Below are positions 10,366 to 18,457 of a stretch of 64,000 bases of DNA, piece after piece. The DNA is taken from positions 372,001-436,000 of the forward strand of contig NZ_CP054041.1 of NCBI RefSeq assembly GCF_013282665.1. The letters are read 5' to 3'. Position numbers and translations under genes: made by a program. Origin of the DNA: Listeria monocytogenes (GTDB taxonomy: Bacteria; Bacillota; Bacilli; Lactobacillales; Listeriaceae). Positions within the stretch are counted from its first letter, which is position 1; every line of letters begins with the position of its first letter. The notes beneath the pieces are model-generated. The model saw only the letters and a list, made by a program, of their open reading frames with translations. It did not search any database and was not told where the DNA came from.

Positions 10366-10640
10366 GTTTTCTTCTCCTTTAAAAATTTATTTTTAAACAC
10401 AAAAAAATCTCTCCCAAAAAAGGGACGAGATTCGCGGTACCACCCTTGTTGACATGCATGTTAATTGCTTGCCCACTTCATTAATGCCATAACGCTGGCT
10501 CGCGCTAACACTTACTCAAGCAACTGCTTTTTCGGGTTAGAACTAAAGAGTGATTTCGATTTTTTAGAGGATAGCTGGTCTCACACCTTGCACCAACTCG
10601 CTTTATATCCTATATCCAAAAAATTTACTTGTCTCTAATA
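10366..10640 (-). promoter_or_regulatory. T-box leader of ileS
   Basis: The minus strand carries the T-box core AAGGGTGGTACCGCG (10433-10447). It is followed by a terminator hairpin (10404-10432, GAGA..TCCC against GGGA..GAGAT) ending in a T tract, about 40 bases before the ileS ATG. Upstream lies the long stem I region; a candidate isoleucine specifier codon AUC is at 10552-10554 in GAAATCACTC. Uncharged tRNA-Ile should stabilise the antiterminator and allow ileS transcription. The 5' end is approximate because I could not place the promoter. Confidence 0.93.
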
Positions 10641-10647
10641 ATCGTTT

Positions 10648-11175
10648 TTAACGTTCTTCAGATTGAGCTGATTCAACTTCTTTGATTGATGCAAGTTCTG
10701 TCGCATCTACATCGTAAGCCATCATTTGTTGCCAATCTTCACTTTTAATTAAATCCATTTGTGCTTCCACTAGCATACGTAAACGTTCACGGAATACTTT
10801 GGATTGACGTTTTAAGTCTTCAATTTCAATCGCGATTTTGCGCGCTTTAGAAAGTGAGTCGCTTAAAATTCGGTCAGCATTTTTTTCTGCTTCACGGACA
10901 ATAAGTTTGGCTTCTTTTTCAGCGGAAGCTTTCACTTCTTCGGCAGCTGTTTGTGCCACGATTAATGATTTGTTTAGTGTTTCTTCAATGTTGGTAAAAT
11001 GACCTAAACGTTCTTCACTATTATTTAAAGTGTCCTCAATACGCTTTTTCTCTTTGATAACTTGTTCATAATCTTTAATGATTTGATCGAGGAAGTCATT
11101 TACTTCGTCTTCGTCATAACCTCTAAAACCACGGGTAAACTCTTTGTTATGTATATCCAGCGGCGATAATGGCAT
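10648..11175 (-). CDS. divIVA: Cell-division/polarity protein DivIVA
   Basis: Coiled-coil protein that binds negatively curved membrane at septa and poles. In Listeria it is linked to division-site placement and to SecA2-dependent autolysin export and daughter-cell separation. 175 residues starting MPLSPLDIHNKEFTRGFRGYD, the conserved lipid-binding domain with exposed Phe and Arg, then long heptad-rich helices (about 30-155). The start was set at 11175: the ATG 15 bases upstream lies inside the RBS (GGAGG). It sits upstream of the ileS T-box, as in Bacillus, but is separated here from ylmH by the nad genes and the island. Confidence 0.97.
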   Translation of the reverse strand: MPLSPLDIHNKEFTRGFRGYDEDEVNDFLDQIIKDYEQVIKEKKRIEDTLNNSEERLGHFTNIEETLNKSLIVAQTAAEEVKASAEKEAKLIVREAEKNADRILSDSLSKARKIAIEIEDLKRQSKVFRERLRMLVEAQMDLIKSEDWQQMMAYDVDATELASIKEVESAQSEER

Positions 11176-11268
11176 ATCTAGCACCTCCATAGGACTATTG
11201 TTTATAAATACCTAACATACATTCTACCATAATTAATAGCTTTTTCCTAGAATTTATATTAAAAATGG

Positions 11269-11790
11269 TTAGATTAAAAATCCTGCTTTTTCTAAGGCTT
11301 CAATTGCTTGTTCTAATTGCTCTATTGTATCTGCTTCAATCGTGTGCAAATGTGTTCCGTCCGTTAGCCCCGACAGCATAGTGGCACCCGTCGTCTGCAC
11401 TTTTTTAATAAATTTTTCGACATCAAACCGGCTCTTCAAATGTAAAGAAGCAGTAATTTCTCCATAAATCGGATGGTCAACTATCACATCCACAATAGAA
11501 ACTCCGTAATCGACTAGAATATTTAATTCTTCTGCCGCCTGTTCTTTCGTGTGCTTTACGGCAATCACCCGTCGTTCTCCTATGAAACTTGTTTCTTTCG
11601 CATAAATATAACCTTGTGGTGTAGCCAAAATTGGCTCATTTCCAGCTTTTAGTAAAGAAATATCTTGAACAATGACTTGGCGACTAACATTGGTCTTGCT
11701 CGCAAGTTGGTTTCCAGAAATAGGCGTTTCCGCTTCTTTTAACCATTTTAAAATAAGTTGCCTGCGTGTATTTCCTAATATTTTTTTCAT
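11269..11790 (-). CDS. niaR: Niacin-responsive repressor NiaR (YrxA), 3H domain
   Basis: Transcriptional repressor of NAD synthesis and niacin uptake, using nicotinate as corepressor. 173 residues: an N-terminal winged HTH (about 1-60, with ISGNQLASKTNVSRQVIVQDI) and a C-terminal 3H domain (about 75-173). The 3H domain has its conserved histidines in AVKHTKEQA, VDHPIYGEI, SLHLKS and GTHLHTI, which bind metal and ligand in this family. It starts 4 bp after the nifS stop (RBS AAAGGTGAG overlaps that stop), so the two form one operon, divergent from nadBCA. This position strongly suggests control of the intergenic region at 12902-13032. Confidence 0.9.
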   Translation of the reverse strand: MKKILGNTRRQLILKWLKEAETPISGNQLASKTNVSRQVIVQDISLLKAGNEPILATPQGYIYAKETSFIGERRVIAVKHTKEQAAEELNILVDYGVSIVDVIVDHPIYGEITASLHLKSRFDVEKFIKKVQTTGATMLSGLTDGTHLHTIEADTIEQLEQAIEALEKAGFLI

Positions 11791-11794
11791 CTTC

Positions 11795-12901
11795 TCACCT
11801 TTTTCGTAGTAATTTATCTAGTTCCTTTTTAAAAATCAGACTATCGCTTAATTCATTTTCTCTCCCAAATGACAATCGAATAAATCGACTTGCTTCTTCT
11901 GTCGTTTTTCCAGTAGCGAGTAATGTTCTGGAAGGCGCAGGGTCACGTAAACTACATGCGCTCGTTGTCGAAATTTGGATGTCCGCTTCGTTAAATGCGA
12001 GTAAGGCTTCTTGCCCTTGCATATTCGGCAAAGTGATTCCTAAAATAAACGGAGACGTATTTAATCCGCCCTCGACCTTAATTCGCGCTGTTAACGTCTC
12101 GCAAATTGCCATTTTCAATTCTGCCATTCGCCGCGCTTCTTTTTCTCTATTTTCCATTATATCATAGGCAGCTGTTGTAAAGGCAGCAATTGCTGGAACA
12201 TTTACAGTTCCAGGTCTAAAGCCGAATTCATGATGCACATTTGGCAAAGGAGTTTGCATAGGAGCATCTGGTTTTATAAAAAGTAGTCCCGCCCCTTTTG
12301 GTCCATAAATTTTATGCGAGGAAATACTAAAGCTAGTTACGTCATGTAATGCTAAATCTAGTTTGCCAAAGGATTGAACGATATCTGTATGAAAATAAAC
12401 GCCTGCTTGTTTAGCAATATGCGCTAATTCTCCAATTGGCTGAATTGTTCCAATTTCAGAATTCACGTGTTGAATAATGATTAGTCCTGTATTCGGAGAA
12501 ATCATCTTCTGTAACTCAGCAGGATTTACTTTACCAACAGAATCGACTGGTAATATCGTCACTCGGCATGCACCGGCTTCTTCAAGCGCCTCTAATTGTT
12601 GCCAAACAGAAGCATGTTCCATTGGACTTACTAGTATCTCTTTCTTTTCCGTTGAATGTAGTAGCGTTTGAATCGCGATTTGATTACTTTCTGTACCACC
12701 GCTCGTAAAAACAATTCCTCGCGTTGGCACATTTAAAATTTCCGCAAAACTTTCCCGACATTTTTCCAAAAGGGCTGCTGATTTCGTCCCCGCATCGTGT
12801 AAGCTTTCCGAATTAGCGAAGAACTCTCTGGATGCACTTGTAAAAACTTCTATCGCCGCCTCACTCATTCTCGTAGTGGCCGCATGATCAAAGTAAATCA
12901 T
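11795..12901 (-). CDS. nifS: NifS-like cysteine desulfurase of the nad locus
   Basis: PLP enzyme taking sulfur from cysteine for Fe-S assembly. 368 residues. The N-terminus [12 protein letters not shown] is typical; the PLP-binding Lys lies in [13 protein letters not shown] (about 195-207); a catalytic Cys is likely in [13 protein letters not shown] (about 325). Group II NifS proteins beside nad genes are known to mature the [4Fe-4S] cluster of quinolinate synthase, and nadA lies in the divergent operon here. It is co-transcribed with niaR, 4 bp downstream. Confidence 0.92.
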   Translation of the reverse strand: MIYFDHAATTRMSEAAIEVFTSASREFFANSESLHDAGTKSAALLEKCRESFAEILNVPTRGIVFTSGGTESNQIAIQTLLHSTEKKEILVSPMEHASVWQQLEALEEAGACRVTILPVDSVGKVNPAELQKMISPNTGLIIIQHVNSEIGTIQPIGELAHIAKQAGVYFHTDIVQSFGKLDLALHDVTSFSISSHKIYGPKGAGLLFIKPDAPMQTPLPNVHHEFGFRPGTVNVPAIAAFTTAAYDIMENREKEARRMAELKMAICETLTARIKVEGGLNTSPFILGITLPNMQGQEALLAFNEADIQISTTSACSLRDPAPSRTLLATGKTTEEASRFIRLSFGRENELSDSLIFKKELDKLLRKR

Positions 12902-12954
12902 CTCTTTTTCTCTCCCCTAAAATTTTATACTTGAATTTCGGTTTATTTTGTGTG

Positions 12955-12998
12955 ATTATAGATGACAAGACAACTGTATATTCACTAAGAAGTATACA
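12955..12998. promoter_or_regulatory. Divergent nifS/nadB control region with candidate NiaR operator
   Basis: A perfect minus-strand -10, TATAAT (12955-12960), lies 54 bp upstream of nifS. Next to it is GACAAGACAACTGTATA (12964-12980), and an inverted repeat GTATA (12976-12980)/TATAC (12993-12997) follows. No clear -35 accompanies the -10. A repressor bound here could silence both divergent units; assigning it to NiaR rests on gene context only. Confidence 0.45.
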
Positions 12999-13032
12999 AT
13001 TAATCGAACCTACTATGCAAGAGGTGGAAATC

Positions 13033-14487
13033 ATGATAAAAGAACGAGTGATTATAGTCGGGAGCGGTATTTCAGGTTGCACCGCTGCTCTCAGATTAAT
13101 GCAGGATTATGATGTGACAATAATCACAAAAGGTCTCAAAGAAGAAAGTAATTCGATGCTCGCGCAAGGCGGGGTGGCAGCAGCAATGTCAAAAAGCGAT
13201 ACTCCGAAAAAACATTTTAGCGATACTTTTCAAGCCGGTTGTTTTCATAATAAAGTTCTAGCAGTAAATCAACTCGTTACTCACGGTCCAATGGTTATCC
13301 AAAAGCTGATTGCAGAAGGGATGGCTTTTGACGAACAAGACGGTGAACTTGCGCTTGGTTTAGAAGGCGCCCACCAATTGCCACGAATTTTACATACTGG
13401 CGGTGATCAAACCGGCAAATTTCTTACTACTTTTTTACAAGAAAAATTAACAAACATTCACTGGCAAGAGCAAAAAATGGCTATCGAAATTATAAAACAG
13501 AATGATACGGCTATCGGTGTCCATTGTTTAGATCAAGGAAATCAGCTACATACTTATTACGGAGAACATATTATTTTAGCAAGCGGCGGGCTTGGGCAAC
13601 TTTTTCCAGTTACAACGAATGCGGCGACGATTTCTGGTGATGGTTTAGCGATTGCTTACCGGGCTGGTGCGAAACTGACCGATATGGAATTTATCCAATT
13701 TCATCCCACTCTTCTCTTTCTAAACGGGCGTTGTCATGGACTTATTTCAGAAGCGGTCCGTGGTGAAGGTGCCCAACTTATTCGCGCAGATGGTTCAGCA
13801 GTAATGACTAATGTTCACCCGAGAGCTGATCTTGCGCCGCGCGATATTGTTGCTGCGACGCTATTTGCAGAAATTCAAGATGGGAATGAGGTTTTCCTTG
13901 ATATCACGGCAATTCCTAATTTTGAAGAACGTTTTCCGGGAATTACAGCTAATTTGGATGCACATCACATCCCATTTCGTGAAACAAAGCGGATCCCAGT
14001 TCATCCCGGCGCACATTTTTTAATGGGTGGTATTCGTACCGACCTATCTGGCAAAACGAACATTCCCGGTTTGTACGCCATTGGTGAGGTTGCAAATGCA
14101 GGTGTGCACGGCGCTAATCGTCTCGCCAGCAATTCCCTCCTTGAAACGCTCGTCTTTGGTGAAAAAGTGGCTGAATACATTCGCACGCAAAAAACAAATC
14201 CAATAGACCATCCAGAAATCCCTCTTTCGAACCAAACCCAAACACCCCATTTACCAGATAAACAATTACTTCAAGAGAAAATTTGGACAACGCTTGGCAT
14301 CACAAGAAAACCTGAAAAAATCACCGAATTTCTTCACTGGCTCACTGATTTTGATTACGCAAACCACACTCGAGAAACAGCAGAAATTAGCCACATGCTT
14401 ATCACCGCAAAACTAATCGCCGAAAGTGCGCTCAAACGAACAGAAAGTCTTGGTGCACATCGAATTTTAAAAGGAGTAATAAAATGA
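13033..14487 (+). CDS. nadB: L-aspartate oxidase
   Basis: FAD enzyme oxidising L-aspartate to iminoaspartate, first step of de novo NAD synthesis. 484 residues. An N-terminal dinucleotide fold, [14 protein letters not shown] (about 7-20), is followed by the succinate dehydrogenase/fumarate reductase-like body with [27 protein letters not shown], and a catalytic Arg/His region around [13 protein letters not shown]. The start was set at 13033, 5 bases after AGAGGTGG; the frame extends upstream into the control region. Its stop overlaps the nadC start (ATGA), so translation is coupled. Confidence 0.96.
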   Translation: MIKERVIIVGSGISGCTAALRLMQDYDVTIITKGLKEESNSMLAQGGVAAAMSKSDTPKKHFSDTFQAGCFHNKVLAVNQLVTHGPMVIQKLIAEGMAFDEQDGELALGLEGAHQLPRILHTGGDQTGKFLTTFLQEKLTNIHWQEQKMAIEIIKQNDTAIGVHCLDQGNQLHTYYGEHIILASGGLGQLFPVTTNAATISGDGLAIAYRAGAKLTDMEFIQFHPTLLFLNGRCHGLISEAVRGEGAQLIRADGSAVMTNVHPRADLAPRDIVAATLFAEIQDGNEVFLDITAIPNFEERFPGITANLDAHHIPFRETKRIPVHPGAHFLMGGIRTDLSGKTNIPGLYAIGEVANAGVHGANRLASNSLLETLVFGEKVAEYIRTQKTNPIDHPEIPLSNQTQTPHLPDKQLLQEKIWTTLGITRKPEKITEFLHWLTDFDYANHTRETAEISHMLITAKLIAESALKRTESLGAHRILKGVIK

Positions 14488-15329
14488 ATTCCATACTTAT
14501 GAATCAAGCAATTCAAGCATTTTTATTAGAAGATATTGGTCAACATGATTTAAGTGCAGAAACTGTTTTTCCCCGTGACACAATGGGAGAAGGTGTTTTC
14601 CTAGCGAAAGAAACAGGTATTCTTTGTGGTATTTCCATCCCGCCGAAAGTTTATGAAATTCTCGGTGGATTTACACAATTTGAAGCTTATAAAAAAGATG
14701 GTGACTGGGTTGAAAAAGGGGATATTATTGCAGCTGTCACAGCCCCCGTGCGCACGTTGCTTTCCGGCGAGCGGGTCATTTTAAATTTAATGCAACGAAT
14801 GAGTGGCATTGCTAGTCAAACTAATTTTGCGGTCAAACAACTGGATGATTCCGCTATTCGAATTTGTGATACGCGAAAAACAGCACCTGGTCTGCGCGCC
14901 TTCGATAAATACGCGGTACAGACCGGTGGCGGCTTTAATCATCGCAACGGTCTATACGATGGCGTTATGCTAAAAGACAACCATATCGCCTTTTCTGGAG
15001 GTATCACACAGGCTGTATCTACAGTACGGGAAAAACTTGGCCATATGGTAAAAATCGAAGTGGAAACGGAAACTGCTGAACAAGTAAAAGAAGCCGTTCA
15101 AGCCGGCGCAGATATCATAATGTTTGATAATCGCACACCGGAAGAAATCAAGCAAATGGTTAAACTAGTTCCACCGCCTATTACTACAGAAATTTCCGGT
15201 AATGTCACTTTAGAAAATATTCATCGTTATAAGGGTTCTGGGGCAAATTACATTTCTTTAGGATCTATAACGCATTCTGTCCGTGCGTTTGACATCAGTT
15301 TTAATAGCAAAGGAGGAATAAAGGCATGA
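14484..15329 (+). CDS. nadC: Nicotinate-nucleotide pyrophosphorylase (carboxylating)
   Basis: Quinolinate phosphoribosyltransferase: turns quinolinate and PRPP into nicotinate mononucleotide, third step of de novo NAD synthesis. 281 residues, standard. N-terminal [14 protein letters not shown]; catalytic barrel with [20 protein letters not shown] (about 132-151), the conserved quinolinate-binding region; VMLKDNHIA and KIEVETET follow. RBS AAAGGAG. Overlaps nadB and nadA by 4 bases each. Confidence 0.97.
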   Translation: MNSILMNQAIQAFLLEDIGQHDLSAETVFPRDTMGEGVFLAKETGILCGISIPPKVYEILGGFTQFEAYKKDGDWVEKGDIIAAVTAPVRTLLSGERVILNLMQRMSGIASQTNFAVKQLDDSAIRICDTRKTAPGLRAFDKYAVQTGGGFNHRNGLYDGVMLKDNHIAFSGGITQAVSTVREKLGHMVKIEVETETAEQVKEAVQAGADIIMFDNRTPEEIKQMVKLVPPPITTEISGNVTLENIHRYKGSGANYISLGSITHSVRAFDISFNSKGGIKA

Positions 15330-16426
15330 ATTTATTACAAACAATCGAACAAGATACCATGCCAACTCGCTATAAGCAAATGACGCAGGCCGAAATGATT
15401 GCTCGTGTCACAGAAATTAAAGCCCAGCTTGGCGAGAATCTCTTTATACCCTGCCATCATTATCAAAAAGATGAGGTCGTTCCATTTGCCGATGCGATTG
15501 GCGATTCTTTACAATTAGCGCAAATTGCTGCACAAAATAAAAAAGCCAAACATATCGTTTTTTGCGGTGTTCATTTTATGGCTGAAACAGCGGATATGCT
15601 TACGACAAGCGAACAGATTGTTACTTTGCCGGATATGCGCGCTGGTTGTTCGATGGCAGATATGGCGGACATTCATCAGCTAACCAATGCTTGGCCAAAA
15701 CTGCAAATCCTTTTTGGAGATACGATTTTACCTGTCACTTACATTAATTCCACTGCTGCGATAAAATCCTTCGTTGGCGAACATGGTGGTACTACGGTGA
15801 CATCTAGTAACGCAACGAAAATTGTTTCATGGGCGCTCGAACAAAAAGAGCGGATTTTCTTTCTTCCAGATCAACATCTAGGTCGGAACACGGCGTTCGA
15901 ACTAGGCATTCCCCTCGAACATATGGCAATTTGGAACCCGATAAAAAATGAACTGGAATATGAGGGCAATTTGGATGATTGTAAAGTCATTCTGTGGAAG
16001 GGCTACTGCTCCGTTCACCAACATTTCACCGTCAAAAATATCGAAAATATTCGTAAAAACCATCCTAATATGCGAATTATTGTTCATCCAGAATGCACCC
16101 ATGAAGTCGTTTCATTAGCAGATGATTCCGGTTCAACGAAAAAAATTGTGACCGAAATAAACAATGCAGCGCCAGGCACAGAATGGGCAGTGGGTACCGA
16201 AGCCAATTTAGTTGGTCGCATTATCCAAGAAAACCCAGATAAAAAAATCGTCTCGCTAAATCCGTTTATGTGCCCTTGTATGACCATGAATCGAATTGAT
16301 TTACCACATTTACTTTGGACACTAGAAGCTATCCAAAACGGCGAACAACGAAACCAAATCAAAGTCGATGAACAGACAACCAAATTTGCCTTAAAAGCTT
16401 TAGAAAGAATGCTCCAATTAAGCTAA
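15326..16426 (+). CDS. nadA: Quinolinate synthase
   Basis: Condenses iminoaspartate (from NadB) with dihydroxyacetone phosphate to quinolinate, using a [4Fe-4S] cluster. 366 residues, matching the Bacillus-type long form. Candidate cluster cysteines lie in [10 protein letters not shown] (near 111), HPECTHEV (near 257) and [11 protein letters not shown] (near 320); the N-terminal CHHYQKDEV is conserved substrate-site sequence. Its start overlaps nadC (ATGA). The NifS of the opposite operon probably supplies cluster sulfur. Ends at a palindromic terminator that marks the left edge of the accessory island. Confidence 0.97.
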   Translation: MNLLQTIEQDTMPTRYKQMTQAEMIARVTEIKAQLGENLFIPCHHYQKDEVVPFADAIGDSLQLAQIAAQNKKAKHIVFCGVHFMAETADMLTTSEQIVTLPDMRAGCSMADMADIHQLTNAWPKLQILFGDTILPVTYINSTAAIKSFVGEHGGTTVTSSNATKIVSWALEQKERIFFLPDQHLGRNTAFELGIPLEHMAIWNPIKNELEYEGNLDDCKVILWKGYCSVHQHFTVKNIENIRKNHPNMRIIVHPECTHEVVSLADDSGSTKKIVTEINNAAPGTEWAVGTEANLVGRIIQENPDKKIVSLNPFMCPCMTMNRIDLPHLLWTLEAIQNGEQRNQIKVDEQTTKFALKALERMLQLS

Positions 16427-16430
16427 TAAA

Positions 16431-16457
16431 AAACGAAAGCAGTGACTGCTTTCGTTT
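16431..16457 (+). terminator. nadA terminator (left island border)
   Basis: Near-perfect palindrome AAACGAAAGCAGT / ACTGCTTTCGTTT (16431-16457) immediately after nadA. An almost identical hairpin in inverted orientation ends ylmH at 24824-24849. Confidence 0.85.
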
Positions 16458-16672
16458 CAGCTCCTTTATATAAGCTTCTATTTGTCAATCTAAATTTTAA
16501 TCTGTAGAACTTAGTCGAGCATATGCTACTATTATGACTAAAAAGCAACTCTTTTCACAACCATTTAATATCGACCCTAACTATACATTGAAAAAAGTGT
16601 ATTTACAACGATGCTTTCGTGTATATTTTGGGTATACCCTTTTTTTACATGAATCAGCTGTATCAAAATAAA
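16458..16672. other. Intergenic stretch without a gene
   Basis: Part of the roughly 310-bp gap between nadA and the OrfA-like gene. I see no coding region. The only notable element is a 10-bp palindrome GGGTATACCC (16630-16639) followed by eight T's; it has no loop, so it is a poor terminator. Confidence 0.5.
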
Positions 16673-16705
16673 AAAAGAGAAGATGAAAATATCATCCTCT
16701 CTCTT
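16673..16705 (-). terminator. Terminator of the OrfA-like gene
   Basis: Minus-strand hairpin GATGA/TCATC (16682-16686, 16692-16696), extended by AGAGA/TCTCT, followed by a T tract. It lies 35 bp after the OrfA-like stop. Confidence 0.7.
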
Positions 16706-16739
16706 ACTACCTATCAATCAATACTTAAAATCAACCCTC

Positions 16740-17006
16740 TCAAGGACTTTCCAACAGATTGATTGCTTCATTTAAAAACAAAATTTCTTCTTCTAATTTG
16801 TTTTTTTGTTGTTTTAATTCTCTTATCTGTAGGAAAGTCTTCACGTCTTTGGTTTCAAGTTTATCGGCATCATGTAACTTCATCCATTTGTAAAATTCGT
16901 AACGAGGAATACCATACTCCCTGCAGATAGACTGTATGGTAGACCCCCTAAAGTATAAAACCAGTAGGCTTTTTTGAATTTTTTCTTCATATTCAATTCG
17001 AGCCAT
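16740..17006 (-). CDS. IS3-family OrfA-like HTH protein
   Basis: 88-residue protein resembling the OrfA of IS3-type elements: an N-terminal helix-turn-helix (ARIEYEEKIQKSLLVLYFRG, then QSICREYGIPRYEFYKWMK) and a C-terminal leucine zipper (about 60-86, LKQQKNKLEEEILFLNEAI). In IS elements OrfA binds the terminal repeats and is joined to the OrfB integrase by frameshift. No OrfB and no convincing inverted ends are visible, and a terminator follows the stop, so this is either a remnant or a retained DNA-binding gene. AGGAAG lies 8 bases from this ATG; a GTG three codons upstream is less likely. Confidence 0.65.
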   Translation of the reverse strand: MARIEYEEKIQKSLLVLYFRGSTIQSICREYGIPRYEFYKWMKLHDADKLETKDVKTFLQIRELKQQKNKLEEEILFLNEAINLLESP

Positions 17007-17080
17007 ACCTATCACTTCCTATCTAATACAGAAATTTTCTTTCCTTTTTTACTTGCTACATTACGATGCTGTCATAAGGG

Positions 17081-17395
17081 TTATTCTTTCTTCTTCCTCT
17101 TTCTTTGCATTATCAACCAAATAAGGACGAGCACTAAGCCCAACAAGGTATAGTTAGTTACTGTATCACCTGCTTTAGGTAACGTATGTTGTTTGTTATC
17201 CTTATCTGAAGAGGCTGCCAGTTCTTTTTTAGGGATCTCCTGTATGTTTTCTTCACTGGCATCCAAATCATCCTCTGAAATGAACACCTCAACCACTGTT
17301 TGACTAGCTTGAACTCGTTCAGGCGATAAGAGGAACATCCCACAAAAGCTGGTTAGTACCATTGCCAGAACTAATTTCCTTTTCAAGAAATGCAC
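17081..17395 (-). CDS. Small sortase-anchored surface protein (LPKAG)
   Basis: 104-residue precursor: signal peptide (about 1-30, ending VQA), a short acidic region of only about 40 residues, then the cell-wall sorting signal LPKAG (72-76), a hydrophobic helix (82-96) and the basic tail QRKRKKKE. Sortase should cleave between A/G-type positions of LPKAG and attach the short stub to peptidoglycan. Last gene of the surface operon. Such mini-LPXTG proteins often accompany larger surface proteins that lack their own anchor, as is the case here. AAAGGAG lies 2 bases from the GTG start used and 11 bases from a TTG at 17386, so the exact start is open. Confidence 0.8.
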   Translation of the reverse strand: MHFLKRKLVLAMVLTSFCGMFLLSPERVQASQTVVEVFISEDDLDASEENIQEIPKKELAASSDKDNKQHTLPKAGDTVTNYTLLGLVLVLIWLIMQRKRKKKE

Positions 17396-17413
17396 AACTC
17401 CTTTCGTAATTTC

Positions 17414-17899
17414 TTATTTAAAAGCAGCTGTAAAAGTTAACGTTGTTTGATATGCTCCAGCTTTTTTGTCTCCTTGAGGACTTCCAATTTGAATTTTACT
17501 TACTTCTGTTTCCTCCATCGCATAACCTGAAAAGCTTCCGATAACGGGATTAGCCATGGGTACTACACTATTATTACTTTTAAAACTACTAGTTATTACG
17601 TCCGAAGTAGCGCCAACCCGTTGTAATTCAATCTCTCCATCGGCTGATAATCCACTAGATAATGTCACCTCTACTTCTTTTCCTGGTTCTAAGTTACGAT
17701 TGATTGTTTTCACAGACATTTCTGTGGCATTATCATTAGATAAATTTATTTTTTCTGGTACAACGAGGGTATAATCCCCTTCAACAGAATATTCCACTAC
17801 TGTATTACCTTCTTTATCTGCAGCGTAGGCTGTCCCTCCGCTAAAAATTACCATACCCATTGCTGCTACACTTAACGTACTTAATACTAATTTATTCAT
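17414..17899 (-). CDS. Secreted protein sharing the C-terminal domain of the LRR protein
   Basis: 161 residues: signal peptide ending GTAYAADK (about 27), then a single all-beta domain. Its start YTLVVPEKINLSN..ATEMSV and end KAGAYQTTLTFTAAFK match by eye the last 120 residues of the LRR protein at 18458-20452 (YTVVIPASISLNE..ATELKV; QAGKYTGNVVFSIKYE). No sorting signal, no transmembrane helix after the signal peptide and no W-x-L motif. The start was set at 17899, 9 bases after AGGAGG. The preceding gene ends at 17919. Probably exported and held at the surface by protein contacts; function unknown. Confidence 0.75.
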   Translation of the reverse strand: MNKLVLSTLSVAAMGMVIFSGGTAYAADKEGNTVVEYSVEGDYTLVVPEKINLSNDNATEMSVKTINRNLEPGKEVEVTLSSGLSADGEIELQRVGATSDVITSSFKSNNSVVPMANPVIGSFSGYAMEETEVSKIQIGSPQGDKKAGAYQTTLTFTAAFK

Positions 17900-17918
17900 A
17901 AAAAATTTCCTCCTTTGT

Positions 17919-18392
17919 CTAGACGACAACTAATTTTAAATTTATTTCAGACCCGTTTAAAGGTGACTGATCGTTTAAAGAAAAACATTCATATTTTAAT
18001 ACTGCATTTTCATATTCGCCTGCCGCTAACGTTTTTTCTAATTCAATGGAATACATACCTTTTCCCGGTTCGATTAAATCAGATATCCATAGAACCGAAC
18101 CATCCGGATGAATAAGCGATATTTTGAAGTAACAATCATTAATTTCCGGGTTATGGAAATTCACTGCTTGTGTTGTTTCATTTGCATACAACGTCACTTT
18201 TTCAAACCCTGGAATGGCGATTGTATTTTCTTCTCCACTTGTATCCTCCTGTTTTTTCCCGTTCCAATCAACGGCAGAATGGTCTACATCCAACAGATTT
18301 ATTTTATCCTTGAATAGAAAATAACTACTGATTCCAATAACACTTACTAGCAATAGTAGTAAGGATATAATCACTACTCTTTTCTTCTTCAT
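17919..18392 (-). CDS. Membrane-anchored extracytoplasmic protein, unknown function
   Basis: 157 residues: a short basic N-terminus, one hydrophobic helix (about 6-27), then an extracellular beta-rich domain with the pattern VTLYANETTQAVNFHNPEIN..CYFKISLIHPDG..LW.SDLIEPGKGMYSIEL...GEYENAVLKYE (about 68-135). The helix is not followed by a clear cleavage site, so it is probably a signal anchor. RBS GGAGG 6 bases before the ATG. It lies between the LRR gene and the secreted-protein gene in the same operon. I do not recognise the family with confidence; an assembly or anchoring role for the operon products is inference. Confidence 0.7.
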   Translation of the reverse strand: MKKKRVVIISLLLLLVSVIGISSYFLFKDKINLLDVDHSAVDWNGKKQEDTSGEENTIAIPGFEKVTLYANETTQAVNFHNPEINDCYFKISLIHPDGSVLWISDLIEPGKGMYSIELEKTLAAGEYENAVLKYECFSLNDQSPLNGSEINLKLVVV

Positions 18393-18457
18393 AGGTAACC
18401 TCCAATTTATTAATAACCACAGGACTGTGACATAATCACTAGTCTGGCTAATTTACA

